64,000 nucleotides of DNA from Marinobacter guineae (GCF_002744735.1 NZ_KZ319344.1:37624-101623), one strand, 5' to 3'; numbered from the stretch's first letter, positions 17,570 through 26,716 are shown. Translations and numbers: made by a program. Notes: generated by a model not told the origin, from the letters alone.

Positions 17570-19395
17570 TGACACACCTGTGGGACTTTCCCGGTGGCAT
17601 TCATCCGCCGCAGCACAAAGACTTCTCAACGGCTCGCCCTATTCGCCACACCGGAATTCCCGAGCGGCTGATTTTACCGCTTCAGCAGCACATCGGCGAC
17701 CCGGCCGAAGCAATTGTTGAGGTCGGTGAACGGGTTCTGAAAGGGCAAATAATCGCGGATGTTAAAACCGGAATGGGCGTAGCCGTTCATGCACCGACAT
17801 CCGGCCTGATCGAGAGCATTTCGGAACACCCCGTTCCCCACCCATCGGGAATGGCGGACTGGTGCATAACACTCAAGCCGGATGGCGAAGACCAATGGTG
17901 CTCCCGCAACCCGGTGACTGACTATCGCGCCCTCGACCGTGACCAGGTCCTTGAGATTATCCGGAATGCCGGCATTTCCGGTATGGGCGGCGCCGGGTTT
18001 CCCACCAACATCAAGCTCCGGCCACCCCGGGACCGCAAGGTAAGCACCCTGATTCTGAACGGCGCTGAGTGCGAGCCCTACATTACGGCCGATGACATGA
18101 CCATGCGGGAAAAAGCCGATGATGTTGTTGCCGGCCTGAAGGTTATGGCGTGGATTCTTCGTCCGGAACGCTGCGTCATTGGTATTGAAGACAACAAGCC
18201 GGAAGCCATTGCGGCGATGCGCAAGGCAACCGAGGGCACCCAGACTGAAATTGCGGTTATTCCGACCAAGTATCCGTCCGGTGGTGAGAAACAGCTGATC
18301 CAGATACTGACTGGCATGGAAGTGCCCAGCGGCGGTATTCCAGCTGATATCGGAGTTATGTGCCAGAACATCGGAACCGCCGTTGCCGTGGCGCAGGCCG
18401 TGCTTGGAGGTTCACCACTGATTTCGCGGATCGTTACTATTACCGGCGAAGCCGTGCGCGAACCGGGCAATTTCGAGGTGTTAATTGGCACGCCGATCGA
18501 GTATCTGCTCGAACAGGCCGGTATTCAACTGGACAAGCTCAGCCGTCTGGTGCTCGGCGGCCCGATGATGGGCTATACGCTTACAACCGAAGCCATTCCG
18601 GTCATTAAAACCACCAATTGCGTCATCGCGGCGACGGCCAGTGAGTTACCGGCTCCACCACCGGAACAACCCTGTATCCGATGCGGACAGTGCGCCGAAG
18701 CCTGCCCCATGGAGTTATTACCACAGCAGCTGTTCTGGTACGCCAAAGCCACCGAATTTGAAAAGGCAGAGCACCTGAACCTGTTCGACTGCATCGAATG
18801 CGGAGCCTGCTCCTACGTATGCCCGAGCTCGATCCCGCTGGTGCAGTACTACCGCTTCGCCAAAGGCGAAATTCGTGTTCAGCGGGCAGAACAGCTGAAA
18901 GCGGACCACGCCCGGGAGCGCTTCGAAGCTCGCCAGGCCCGCCTGGAGCGGGAGCGGGAAGAGAAAGAACTGAGGCGCAAAGAACGGGCAAGAGCTGCGG
19001 CCGAAGCCCAGGAAAAGAAACAAGCCGAAGCGGAGAAAGCCGCAGCAGAGGGAGAGGCCGTTGATGAACGCTCTGCCAAAGCCGCTCTGGTCGAGCAGGC
19101 CCTGGCACGCAAGAAGGCAAAAACCGAGGCATCCCAGCCGCCACCCGCAGCCGACATAACTGAAGAAAAGCCGGATATTGAATCTCTGGAAAAGCAGCTG
19201 AGCCAGGCCCAATCCAAACTGGAAACCATGCAGGGAATGCTTGACGAAGCGAAAGCGCAACAGGCCGACAACGTGGAGAAGCTTGAGCGTGCAGTAGCAA
19301 AGAACCATGACCGGGTGAAGCGAGCCGAAGAGGCGCTGACTGAAGCCCGAAACAAACTGGCCACCCGGCCAGCCGAATCCCAGTCCACCCACTAA
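17569..19395 (+). CDS. rsxC: electron transport complex subunit RsxC/RnfC with long charged tail
   Basis: This peripheral NADH- and FMN-binding subunit has 608 residues. The N-terminal barrel-sandwich domain (about 30-120) is followed by the nucleotide/FMN-binding domain (GMGGAGFPT, LILNGAECEPYIT, YPSGGEKQLIQ) and two 4Fe-4S motifs (Cys369/372/375/379 and Cys408/411/414/418). The last roughly 170 residues are a Glu/Lys/Ala/Arg-rich coiled coil, typical in kind of gammaproteobacterial RsxC but variable in length. The ATG overlapping the rsxB stop is chosen over an upstream codon inside rsxB. Confidence 0.96.
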   Translation: MTHLWDFPGGIHPPQHKDFSTARPIRHTGIPERLILPLQQHIGDPAEAIVEVGERVLKGQIIADVKTGMGVAVHAPTSGLIESISEHPVPHPSGMADWCITLKPDGEDQWCSRNPVTDYRALDRDQVLEIIRNAGISGMGGAGFPTNIKLRPPRDRKVSTLILNGAECEPYITADDMTMREKADDVVAGLKVMAWILRPERCVIGIEDNKPEAIAAMRKATEGTQTEIAVIPTKYPSGGEKQLIQILTGMEVPSGGIPADIGVMCQNIGTAVAVAQAVLGGSPLISRIVTITGEAVREPGNFEVLIGTPIEYLLEQAGIQLDKLSRLVLGGPMMGYTLTTEAIPVIKTTNCVIAATASELPAPPPEQPCIRCGQCAEACPMELLPQQLFWYAKATEFEKAEHLNLFDCIECGACSYVCPSSIPLVQYYRFAKGEIRVQRAEQLKADHARERFEARQARLEREREEKELRRKERARAAAEAQEKKQAEAEKAAAEGEAVDERSAKAALVEQALARKKAKTEASQPPPAADITEEKPDIESLEKQLSQAQSKLETMQGMLDEAKAQQADNVEKLERAVAKNHDRVKRAEEALTEARNKLATRPAESQSTH

Positions 19396-19415
19396 CGGAA
19401 TCAGGCTCGACACAC

Positions 19416-20465
19416 ATGGCGTTTGTTCAGCAGTCTTCACCCCATGCCCACAAGGCCCGACCGACATCCCGCGTGATGTTGTGGGTGATGGTTGCGGCGT
19501 TGCCCGGTCTGTTTGCCCAGACCCTGTTTTTCGGCTGGGGCAACCTCATTAATGTGGTCTTCTGCATCACAATCGCCGTTCTTTCCGAAGCCGCCCTGCT
19601 CCGGCTCCGGAAAAAACCGGTGGCCTTCGTTATCAGGGACAACACGGCGGCGGTAACCGGTTTATTACTTGGCCTCTCCTTGCCCCAGTTTGCCCCCTGG
19701 TGGGTTTCAATGGTGGCTGTCATTTCCGCCATTGTTGTCGCCAAGCAGCTTTACGGCGGGCTTGGTTCTAACCCGTTCAACCCAGCCATGGTCGGTTATG
19801 CGCTGGTACTGGTGTCGTTTCCGGTGGCCATGACCACCAACTGGGCAGAACCAGCCATGCTCTGGGACGGCGCTCCGGGCTTCAGCGAAACCCTGGCAAC
19901 CATCGCCTCGGGCCAGCAAACAGCTGTAGATGGCTGGACTATGGCAACACCCCTTGATGAGTACAAACACAAGATCGCCAGCCACACCTCGGCCGAGGTG
20001 CTGACCCACCCTACCTTTGGTGACGGCATAGCCAAGGGCTGGGAATGGGTGAATGCCGCCTTTCTCGCTGGCGGCCTCTTACTGATCGGCCTTCGAATTA
20101 TCAGTTGGCACATTCCAGCCGGATTTCTGGGCGGCCTTATCGTCATGAGCCTGGCGTTTGGCAACAATGCAGACCTGTATGCGCCGGTATCACTTCACCT
20201 GCTGGCTGGCGGTACCATGCTCGGTGCCTTTTTTATTGCCACCGACCCGGTCTCTGCGGCTACCAGCCATCAGGGAAAACTGATTTACGGGGCGGGAATC
20301 GGTATTCTGATCTATCTGATCCGTACCTGGGGCAACTATCCCGACGCCGTTGCTTTCAGCGTTCTGCTGATGAACTTTGCCGTGCCATTTATTGATCACT
20401 ACACACCACCGCGGACTTACGGCCATCACAAGGCCCGCCGGGGTGTACCGGGCAATCAGGGGTAA
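19416..20465 (+). CDS. rsxD: electron transport complex subunit RsxD/RnfD
   Basis: This integral membrane flavoprotein subunit has 349 residues and multiple hydrophobic helices. Landmarks are KQLYGGLGSNPFNPAMVGYA and ATDPVSAATS. The probable covalent FMN threonine is Thr178 within the DGWTMATPL stretch; this position is my inference from the family. It is homologous to NqrB. A 20-base gap follows rsxC, and rsxG begins 3 bases after its stop. Confidence 0.95.
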   Translation: MAFVQQSSPHAHKARPTSRVMLWVMVAALPGLFAQTLFFGWGNLINVVFCITIAVLSEAALLRLRKKPVAFVIRDNTAAVTGLLLGLSLPQFAPWWVSMVAVISAIVVAKQLYGGLGSNPFNPAMVGYALVLVSFPVAMTTNWAEPAMLWDGAPGFSETLATIASGQQTAVDGWTMATPLDEYKHKIASHTSAEVLTHPTFGDGIAKGWEWVNAAFLAGGLLLIGLRIISWHIPAGFLGGLIVMSLAFGNNADLYAPVSLHLLAGGTMLGAFFIATDPVSAATSHQGKLIYGAGIGILIYLIRTWGNYPDAVAFSVLLMNFAVPFIDHYTPPRTYGHHKARRGVPGNQG

Positions 20466-20468
20466 TCC

Positions 20469-21170
20469 ATGGCCGCCATAGCACAGTCCATGCGTCGCAG
20501 TGCCATCGGCCTCGGCTTGTTCGCTATCATCACCGGTGGCACCATTGCAGTGACTCAGGTAGCCACTGAAGAACGAATTAAAGAGCAGGCAGCGCAGGCC
20601 GAAGCACAGGCATTGTTCGAGATCATTCCCGAAAGTCGGCACACCAATGACCTGCTCAAGGATACCGTACAGCTTCCGGCCAGTAAGCGGCTGGCCCAGC
20701 CCGGCGCTCTGACAGTCTGGGTTGCCCGGAAGGATGGCCAGCCAGTCGGAATGATCATGCCCATTGTTGCGCCCGACGGTTATTCCGGGAAAATCCGTCT
20801 GCTGGTTGGTGTGGATATGCAGGGGACCATCCTTGGCGTCCGGGTAACCAGCCACCGGGAGACCCCAGGGTTGGGTGACCGTATCGAGACCAAAAAATCG
20901 AACTGGATCAAAAGCTTCGAAGGTCGCTCCCTGGGCCAGCCACCCCACAGGGAGTGGAACGTAAAAAAGAACGGCGGCGAATTTGACCAGTTCACCGGTG
21001 CCACGATCACTCCGCGAGCCGTGGTAAAGGCTGTTCAGAAAGCACTGATCTATTTTCGAGAGAATCGCCAGGTTATTCGGCAGCGTCTCAATGAGACGCC
21101 GTCTCCAAGGAGCGAAGCCCTCAAACCGGAAGCGATTGCCAGCGAATTGTCCAACACGGAGCATTCCTGA
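20469..21170 (+). CDS. rsxG: electron transport complex subunit RsxG/RnfG
   Basis: This membrane-anchored periplasmic flavoprotein (233 residues) has a single N-terminal helix (IGLGLFAIITGGTIAVT). The covalent FMN motif is TGAT (residues 176-179, Thr179 as attachment site), preceded by the family-typical HRETPGLGDRIE stretch. The C-terminus has a Ser/Pro/Glu-rich extension after the flavin domain. It is homologous to NqrC. Confidence 0.96.
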   Translation: MAAIAQSMRRSAIGLGLFAIITGGTIAVTQVATEERIKEQAAQAEAQALFEIIPESRHTNDLLKDTVQLPASKRLAQPGALTVWVARKDGQPVGMIMPIVAPDGYSGKIRLLVGVDMQGTILGVRVTSHRETPGLGDRIETKKSNWIKSFEGRSLGQPPHREWNVKKNGGEFDQFTGATITPRAVVKAVQKALIYFRENRQVIRQRLNETPSPRSEALKPEAIASELSNTEHS

Positions 21171-21172
21171 TC

Positions 21173-21889
21173 ATGGCGACCAAATCTTCCAGCGAAATTA
21201 TCCGCGACGGCCTCTGGGACAATAACCCTGCACTGGTGCAGGTTCTCGGCCTGTGCCCTTTGCTGGCCGTTACCAGTACCGTTGTCAATGCCATTGGTCT
21301 TGGCGTAGCAACACTGATGGTGCTTATGGGCTCCAACCTTGCCGTTTCACTGATTCGCAACTTTGTCAGTGAGTCCGTGCGCTTGCCGGCTTTTGTCATG
21401 ATCATCGCCTCTTTCGTAACCTGCGCCGAACTGTTGATGCAGGCGTTCACCTACGAGCTCTACCAGATACTGGGCATTTTCATACCGCTGATCGTGACCA
21501 ACTGCTCGATTCTGGGCCGGGCCGATGCCTTTGCCTCCAGAAACCCGCCAGTCCCTGCCCTGCTGGACGGCGCCATGATGGGAACTGGTTTTCTCGCAGT
21601 CCTGGTGGTTCTGGGTGGCATGCGGGAGCTCATCGGCCAGGGTAGCCTGTTTGTGGACATGGACCTGCTGCTCGGCCCCGCCGCTGCTGACTGGGTCGTC
21701 CGCCCGTTCGAGGACTACCCGGACATGCTGTTCATGATCCTCCCACCCGGCGCCTTTATTGGCCTTGGAGTGCTGATTGCACTCAAGAACGGCATCGACA
21801 ACCATCTGAAGGAGCGCCGCAAAGCCAGTGAACCGGCTCCGGTAGCGGCCGGGAGCAAGCGGGTCCGGGTTACCGGGAATGTCTCCTGA
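21173..21889 (+). CDS. rsxE: electron transport complex subunit RsxE/RnfE
   Basis: This integral membrane subunit has 238 residues and about six helices, and is the paralogue of RsxA. The paired half-helix motifs ALVQVLGLCPLLAV and IVTNCSILGRADAFA hold the conserved cysteines. A short basic cytoplasmic tail ends the protein. Only two bases separate it from rsxG. It closes the rsx operon, with nth following after 43 bases. Confidence 0.96.
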   Translation: MATKSSSEIIRDGLWDNNPALVQVLGLCPLLAVTSTVVNAIGLGVATLMVLMGSNLAVSLIRNFVSESVRLPAFVMIIASFVTCAELLMQAFTYELYQILGIFIPLIVTNCSILGRADAFASRNPPVPALLDGAMMGTGFLAVLVVLGGMRELIGQGSLFVDMDLLLGPAAADWVVRPFEDYPDMLFMILPPGAFIGLGVLIALKNGIDNHLKERRKASEPAPVAAGSKRVRVTGNVS

Positions 21890-21932
21890 CTATTTCACCG
21901 GACGACTACTTACGGCAGTTGATTGAGCTCTG

Positions 21933-22571
21933 ATGAACAAACAGAAACGCATTGAGATCTTTACCCGGCTGCGGGACGCCAACCCGAACCCGACCACCGA
22001 GCTGAACTACTCAAGCCCGTTCGAGTTACTGATTGCAGTCATTTTGTCTGCCCAGGCAACTGACGTTGGCGTGAACAAGGCCACCGATAGACTGTTCCCA
22101 GTGGCCAACACACCAGAGGCGATACTGGCCCTGGGCGTTGACGGCCTCAAGGAGTACATAAAAACGATTGGTCTTTTTAACAGCAAGGCCGAAAACGTCA
22201 TCAAGACCTGTCGCATTCTGATTGAGAAGCACGGTAGCCAGGTGCCTGAAAGCCGGGAAGATCTGGAGGCTCTGCCAGGGGTTGGCCGAAAAACAGCGAA
22301 TGTGGTTCTGAATACGGCCTTTGGTCACATGGCAATGGCCGTGGACACCCATATCTTCCGGGTCTCGAACCGTACCGGCATCGCGCCGGGTAAGAACGTT
22401 CTGGAAGTGGAGCAACGGTTGATGCGGCTGGTGCCGAAGGAGTTTCTGCTGGACGCCCATCACTGGCTGATTCTTCATGGGCGTTATACCTGTACCGCCC
22501 GGAAGCCCAGATGCGGGGCCTGCATCATCGAAGACCTCTGCGAGTTCAGGCAGAAACGCGACTACCTTTAA
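21933..22571 (+). CDS. nth: endonuclease III, Nth
   Basis: This bifunctional DNA glycosylase/AP lyase removes oxidised pyrimidines. The protein has 212 residues with the helix-hairpin-helix LPGVGRKTANVVLN containing the catalytic Lys, the catalytic Asp in VDTHIFRVSNR, and the 4Fe-4S loop C-x6-C-x2-C-x5-C (CTARKPRCGACIIEDLC). Its position after rsxE is the usual gammaproteobacterial arrangement. Confidence 0.97.
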   Translation: MNKQKRIEIFTRLRDANPNPTTELNYSSPFELLIAVILSAQATDVGVNKATDRLFPVANTPEAILALGVDGLKEYIKTIGLFNSKAENVIKTCRILIEKHGSQVPESREDLEALPGVGRKTANVVLNTAFGHMAMAVDTHIFRVSNRTGIAPGKNVLEVEQRLMRLVPKEFLLDAHHWLILHGRYTCTARKPRCGACIIEDLCEFRQKRDYL

Positions 22572-22599
22572 ACCAGCGCTGAAATTCGCCAGCAGACGC

Positions 22600-22625
22600 A
22601 AAAAAGCCGGCACAGAGCCGGCTTT
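22600..22625 (-). terminator. intrinsic terminator of the chalcone-isomerase-like gene
   Basis: A perfect 9-bp stem (AAAGCCGGC/GCCGGCTTT) with a 5-base loop is followed on the minus strand by six T residues. It lies between the convergent nth and chalcone-isomerase-like genes. On the plus strand the trailing T-run is poor, so it is better as a minus-strand terminator but may serve nth too. Confidence 0.8.
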
Positions 22626-22654
22626 GTCTTACCTGTGGGGGATGCGATAATACC

Positions 22655-23230
22655 TTAACGCAGCCCCAGCATCTTCTCCTTCAGATCCTTCTGGGCGGGC
22701 TTATCCGAGAGCCAGATTCCGAACAGGGCTTTTTTGAAAGCGAGGCCACCCACAGTGTCCTTGTGCTCACCGTTCTTGAGGACCTTTACGCCTTCGCCCG
22801 GCAAGTAAACCAGATCGAACACATCACCCTCGGTGATCTCTTCCTCGAACACCGCCATGAAGCGATCAACATTGCCCTGGATGGCGGACATATCTCCGTC
22901 GGTTGATGCTTCAAACCCTTCCAGCGTTGCCTCTGTCATGCGGTCGCTGGTGATCATGCCAGAGATTATGTGCAAAGTGATGGCCTGTGGCTCATCCGCA
23001 TTGATAACCGCCTGACCGTCGTTAATGGTCTCCGGTACGTAAAGGCCCCCCACATACAGATCCATGAACCACTTGGAACGGGTGCCTGCACCGTTCAGCT
23101 TCAGTTCGGTATCCATCGCCGAGTAGGTGTCCGGGACATCAACACCTTCAACGGTCAGTGCAGAGGCCGGTGCGGACAGCACGGCTGTCATCATTAGGGA
23201 GGCAAAGCCAGTTGCAAGAGCCTTCTTCAT
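22655..23230 (-). CDS. exported chalcone-isomerase-fold family protein
   Basis: The protein has 191 residues with a clear signal peptide (MKKALATGFASLMMTAV, likely cleavage ASA-LT). The mature part matches the bacterial chalcone isomerase-like family: KLNGAGTRSKWFMDLYVGGLY, LHIISGMITSDRM, FDLVYLPGEGVKV and ALFGIWLSDKP. Bacterial members are periplasmic and of unclear function; nothing supports flavonoid metabolism here. It lies downstream of rpoS in the same direction but behind the rpoS terminator, so it is probably transcribed separately. Confidence 0.85.
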   Translation of the reverse strand: MKKALATGFASLMMTAVLSAPASALTVEGVDVPDTYSAMDTELKLNGAGTRSKWFMDLYVGGLYVPETINDGQAVINADEPQAITLHIISGMITSDRMTEATLEGFEASTDGDMSAIQGNVDRFMAVFEEEITEGDVFDLVYLPGEGVKVLKNGEHKDTVGGLAFKKALFGIWLSDKPAQKDLKEKMLGLR

Positions 23231-23380
23231 AGTCCTTTCCTTTTCGATCGTTATTATTGACGTGTTTCATTCGTGCACCGGGTTTCGACACCCTTATCCC
23301 CGCCCGGTCCCGGCATTCTATCAACGAGACTGGCTGGGAAGGCGCAACCTGGTTCTCATTTGCAGCGATCCTGAAACACA

Positions 23381-23411
23381 AAAGCCGGTCAGGCTTACCC
23401 GGACCGGCTTT
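23381..23411 (-). terminator. intrinsic terminator of rpoS
   Basis: A 10-bp perfect stem (AAAGCCGGTC/GACCGGCTTT) with an 11-base loop begins about 25 bases after the rpoS stop and runs into TTTTGTGTTT on the minus strand. It shares the AAAGCCGG core with the terminator after the next gene. Confidence 0.75.
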
Positions 23412-23436
23412 TTGCAATCGAACACTCAAAAAGGAA

Positions 23437-24432
23437 CTATTTGAACAGGAGGTTCCCGGACAGACCTTCCTTCTCCAGGATTTCCCGGAGACGGCGGAGC
23501 GCCTCAACCTGAATCTGGCGAACACGCTCTCGGGTCAGCCCTATTTCCTGCCCGACTTCTTCCAGTGTGCTCACCGGGTAGCCTCGCAGACCAAACCGGC
23601 GGGAAAGCACTTCCTGCTGTTTGTCGCTAAGCTGATCAATCCATTTTTCCAGGCAGGAACACATGTTGTTGTCCTGCAGGAGATCGGCCGGATCAGACGC
23701 GCCCTCGTCCGCCACTGTGTCCAGCAGAGATTTCTCGCCTCCGCTGCCAATAGGCGTATCCATTGACGCCACGCGCTCGTTGAGACCCAGCATTCGTTTC
23801 ACGTCAGCAACCGGTTTGTCCACCATCTTCGCGATTTCTTCCGCCGATGGCTCATGGTCCAGTTTCTGGGTCAGCTCCCGGGCTGCCCGCAGGTAGAGGT
23901 TCAGTTCCTTAACAACATGAATCGGCAGACGAATGGTGCGGGTCTGGTTCATGATGGCCCGCTCAATAGTCTGACGAATCCACCAGGTTGCGTAAGTAGA
24001 AAAGCGGAACCCACGCTCCGGATCGAACTTTTCAACGGCCCGGATCAAGCCCAGGTTGCCTTCTTCAATCAGGTCCAGCAGGGTCAGGCCGCGGTTCACG
24101 TAACGGCGGGCAATCTTGACCACCAGCCGCAGATTACTTTCAATCATCCGCTTGCGGCCGGATTCCTCTCCCTTGCGCGCCAGGCGGGCAAAATAGACTT
24201 CTTCTTCAGGAGTCAGGAGTGGTGAAAAACCGATTTCGTTGAGATAAAGCTGAGTGGCATCCAGCTGCTTCTGGCTGGTGAAATAACGCCCCTTGGTAGG
24301 AAAATCCTCTTCGACCTCCGCAACCTCTTCGGTTACCTCCTTGTCGACTTTTTCTTCGGCTAACAGCTGATCTTCTGAGTCATCAATATCTGACACACGA
24401 TCCATGATGATGTCTTCTTGCTCTGCTGACAT
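23437..24432 (-). CDS. rpoS: RNA polymerase sigma factor RpoS
   Basis: This is the general stress and stationary-phase sigma factor. The protein has 331 residues with an acidic N-terminus, region 1.2 (DATQLYLNEIGFSPLLT), region 2 (NLRLVVKIARRYVNRGLTLL, FSTYATWWIRQTIERA), region 3 and region 4 (VGQEIGLTRERVRQIQVEAL). The short TSQKQLDATQLYL segment and the missing long 1.1 region separate it from RpoD. The frame extends seven codons to a TTG; the ATG is preferred. The nlpD-rpoS order is canonical, and about 200 bases of spacer could hold an rpoS promoter and 5' leader. Confidence 0.97.
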   Translation of the reverse strand: MSAEQEDIIMDRVSDIDDSEDQLLAEEKVDKEVTEEVAEVEEDFPTKGRYFTSQKQLDATQLYLNEIGFSPLLTPEEEVYFARLARKGEESGRKRMIESNLRLVVKIARRYVNRGLTLLDLIEEGNLGLIRAVEKFDPERGFRFSTYATWWIRQTIERAIMNQTRTIRLPIHVVKELNLYLRAARELTQKLDHEPSAEEIAKMVDKPVADVKRMLGLNERVASMDTPIGSGGEKSLLDTVADEGASDPADLLQDNNMCSCLEKWIDQLSDKQQEVLSRRFGLRGYPVSTLEEVGQEIGLTRERVRQIQVEALRRLREILEKEGLSGNLLFK

Positions 24433-24631
24433 TTGTCTTGCCCCGCCTCTCAATAATCCTGGATGTTCGCCCGATACTTCTTGTTATTGCGGACGTCTTC
24501 GTCTTCATGTTTTTCTTCAGGACATTATGTTGGTCGGCCTGTTACGGCCTTTACCCTTTTTGTTTTTTTGCGAACGCGGTTTGTTTGTCAGTGCCGGGGT
24601 ATGTGATCAGGCAGCCTGCTATCTGCTCGAT

Positions 24632-25447
24632 TCACTGGCGCGGTGGCAGATAATGGGCTGGATCAACCGGGTTGCCATTTTTTCGGATCTCAAAATGCAA
24701 TACGGGTCGTTCAGCACCACTGCTACCGAGCTCTGCAATCACCTGCCCGGCTTTCACATCCTCCCCTTCCTGCACCAGAATCTTCCGGTTGTGAGCGTAA
24801 GCACTTAAATAGTGCTCGTTGTGATTCACGATAATCAGGTTGCCGTATCCGAGCAACCCGTTGCCGGCGTAAACCACATTTCCCGTGGCTGCGGCTCTTA
24901 CAGCATCCCCGGCTTGCCCTGCGATATCAATACCTTTATTGACTTTTCCGGATGTTGAATATCCAGCAATTACGGTGCCAACATGCGGCCAGCGCCATTC
25001 AATGCGGGCGACAGTCTGGGTCTGGGATCCCAGCGGCGCATCCTCGCGAGGCGCCCTGGTGACCAACGGTTTCGGAGCGGTAGCCGTTGTCTGTCTCGGC
25101 GTTGAAACCCGGCCTTGAGTTTTGGATGCTGATGCCGCAGGCCTGCTTGCAGAACCAGTCTGACTGCCAGAAGTTACAGTTCCGCGAAGATCAAGGCGAA
25201 GCACCTGCCCCGCTTTCAGGTTCCAGGGAGGGCGTATGCCGTTGGCACTGCCAAGTTCACGATAATCCCGTCCATACCGCCAGGCGATGCTGTATAGGGT
25301 CTCACCCGGTTGGACCACGTGACGGCCCCAATAGACCGGAGGGTTGTAGAGATCATCCTGGTAAAGGGCCGAGGTGTTACAACCGGAAAGCAGCAGCAAT
25401 GCAATCAGTGGAAACAGGGCAGCGGCCGCCAGTGGTTTTTCTTTCAA
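24632..25447 (-). CDS. nlpD: NlpD-like LysM/M23 lipoprotein (cell-wall hydrolase activator)
   Basis: This outer-membrane lipoprotein carries a LysM peptidoglycan-binding domain (HVVQPGETLYSIAWRYGRDY) and a C-terminal M23 peptidase-like domain (HVGTVIAGYSTSGKVNKGID, VLHFEIRKNG). The LytM-type zinc ligands look incomplete: 'NKGID' replaces the usual H-x-G-x-D, as in NlpD activators of amidases. The open frame runs 48 codons further upstream without an ATG. I choose a TTG (MKEKPLAAAALFPLIALLLL then SGC) because it gives a normal 22-residue signal with a lipobox, although no clear ribosome-binding site precedes it. Upstream GTG or TTG starts (to 25591) remain possible. Confidence 0.85.
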   Translation of the reverse strand: MKEKPLAAAALFPLIALLLLSGCNTSALYQDDLYNPPVYWGRHVVQPGETLYSIAWRYGRDYRELGSANGIRPPWNLKAGQVLRLDLRGTVTSGSQTGSASRPAASASKTQGRVSTPRQTTATAPKPLVTRAPREDAPLGSQTQTVARIEWRWPHVGTVIAGYSTSGKVNKGIDIAGQAGDAVRAAATGNVVYAGNGLLGYGNLIIVNHNEHYLSAYAHNRKILVQEGEDVKAGQVIAELGSSGAERPVLHFEIRKNGNPVDPAHYLPPRQ

Positions 25448-25732
25448 AGGGCGAGAAGGTTCACAGGCACCGGAAGGGAGCCGCGGCAACGCCTGAAGAC
25501 CGGCATTGAGTAACCCACGCAAAAATCTCACAGGAATAAAAATGATCCAGTTATGAAAAATCCGTATAAACCACCCAGCCTGTAGAAGCAAATCCTAAAG
25601 TTTTAATAGTAACTTGCTAATATATTGCATATTTCCCGATGGAAACCAAGTTACTAACCAGCCATCCCTGTTACCTGTCGAAACACCTGTTTTGTGCATT
25701 AGGTAACACTTTCGCACAGTTTTGCCCCACCG
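25448..25732. other. nlpD upstream region
   Basis: This spacer between the DUF368 stop and the chosen nlpD start contains an AT-rich stretch around 25590-25640. On the minus strand TACTAT in that stretch could be a -10 element. A 20-codon minus-strand ORF starts with ATG near 25507 and its stop overlaps the TTG used for nlpD. I see no RNA gene. Confidence 0.35.
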
Positions 25733-26716
25733 CTACCCTGCCTGAGCAACGTTCCGGCTGCGAAAGCCGATCCATTCAACCAGCAAAACAAGCCCGAATC
25801 CGGCCAGTGCCATCAACACTGCCAATACTATCTGAGGATCTTGCCCGGCCTGTTCGGCGAATGTCCAGGGCCAGATGCTCGCCTCATTAAGGGGAACTTG
25901 TTCACCGGCACTGTTGGTGCGCCAGCTGAGAGTTTCTTTCCAGGGCCAGACTTTATTGAGGGCGCCGATCATGAATCCTGTCAGCAAAGCCAGCACCAGA
26001 TCATGAAAGTGGTGAAACGCCCAGGTGATCAGGCGCGCAATCGATAACAGACCGACTGCACAGCCCGCCATGAAGATCAGCAAAATACCCAGATCCAGAG
26101 ACTTGATAGCCGCCAGCACAGGCGAATACATCCCGATAATCACCAGAATAAAGCTGCCGGAAATGCCGGGAAGAATCATGGCACAGATGGCAAGTGCCCC
26201 GGCACCGAAGAACGCCAGGCCAGACGGTGAAACCTGCCCCGCAGACAGGGTGGTAATCCACCAGGCAACCACAATACCGGCCAACAGCGGAACCAGAAGC
26301 GCCACTTTGTAGTGTCGCACCTGGCGGCCCACATGCCACACCGAGGCAACGATCAGGCCAAAGAAAAAGCTCCAGATGAGGATGGGGTATTCCACCAATA
26401 CATAACTGATTGCAGAAGCCAGGGTCGCAATACTGATGAGAATGCCCGCCAGCAGGCATACCAGAAAGGTGCCGTCGCAGGCGTGCCAGAACGCCCTGAA
26501 ATTGCCCCGAAACAGGTGCCGGAAAACTGCAACGGGCGCAGCATTGATGGCTTCCAGCAACCGGAAGTAGATGCCGGTAATAAATGCGATGGTGCCGCCG
26601 GACACGCCTGGCACAATATCGGCCGCGCCCATGGCGATACCACGAAGAAAGACCGCCGCTGGATGATGGCTTCGGGACGACTCGGGGCCGGCATTGCTGG
26701 ATACGGGACTATCCAT
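25733..26716 (-). CDS. DUF368 family polytopic membrane protein
   Basis: This integral membrane protein has 327 residues and about nine hydrophobic segments. The N-terminal RGIAMGAADIVPGVSGGTIA and the internal MILPGISGSFILVIIGMY are the two duplicated signature loops of the DUF368 family. Some members have been linked to undecaprenyl-phosphate translocation in Gram-negative and Gram-positive bacteria; applying that role here is inference. It sits between pcm and nlpD, so it interrupts the common pcm-nlpD adjacency. Confidence 0.88.
   Translation of the reverse strand: MDSPVSSNAGPESSRSHHPAAVFLRGIAMGAADIVPGVSGGTIAFITGIYFRLLEAINAAPVAVFRHLFRGNFRAFWHACDGTFLVCLLAGILISIATLASAISYVLVEYPILIWSFFFGLIVASVWHVGRQVRHYKVALLVPLLAGIVVAWWITTLSAGQVSPSGLAFFGAGALAICAMILPGISGSFILVIIGMYSPVLAAIKSLDLGILLIFMAGCAVGLLSIARLITWAFHHFHDLVLALLTGFMIGALNKVWPWKETLSWRTNSAGEQVPLNEASIWPWTFAEQAGQDPQIVLAVLMALAGFGLVLLVEWIGFRSRNVAQAG

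Noticed and set aside
23231..23436. Possible rsmZ-like small RNA downstream of rpoS, as in Pseudomonas
   Set aside because: I find only a terminator hairpin and few GGA motifs in loops; nothing supports an RsmA-sponge RNA.
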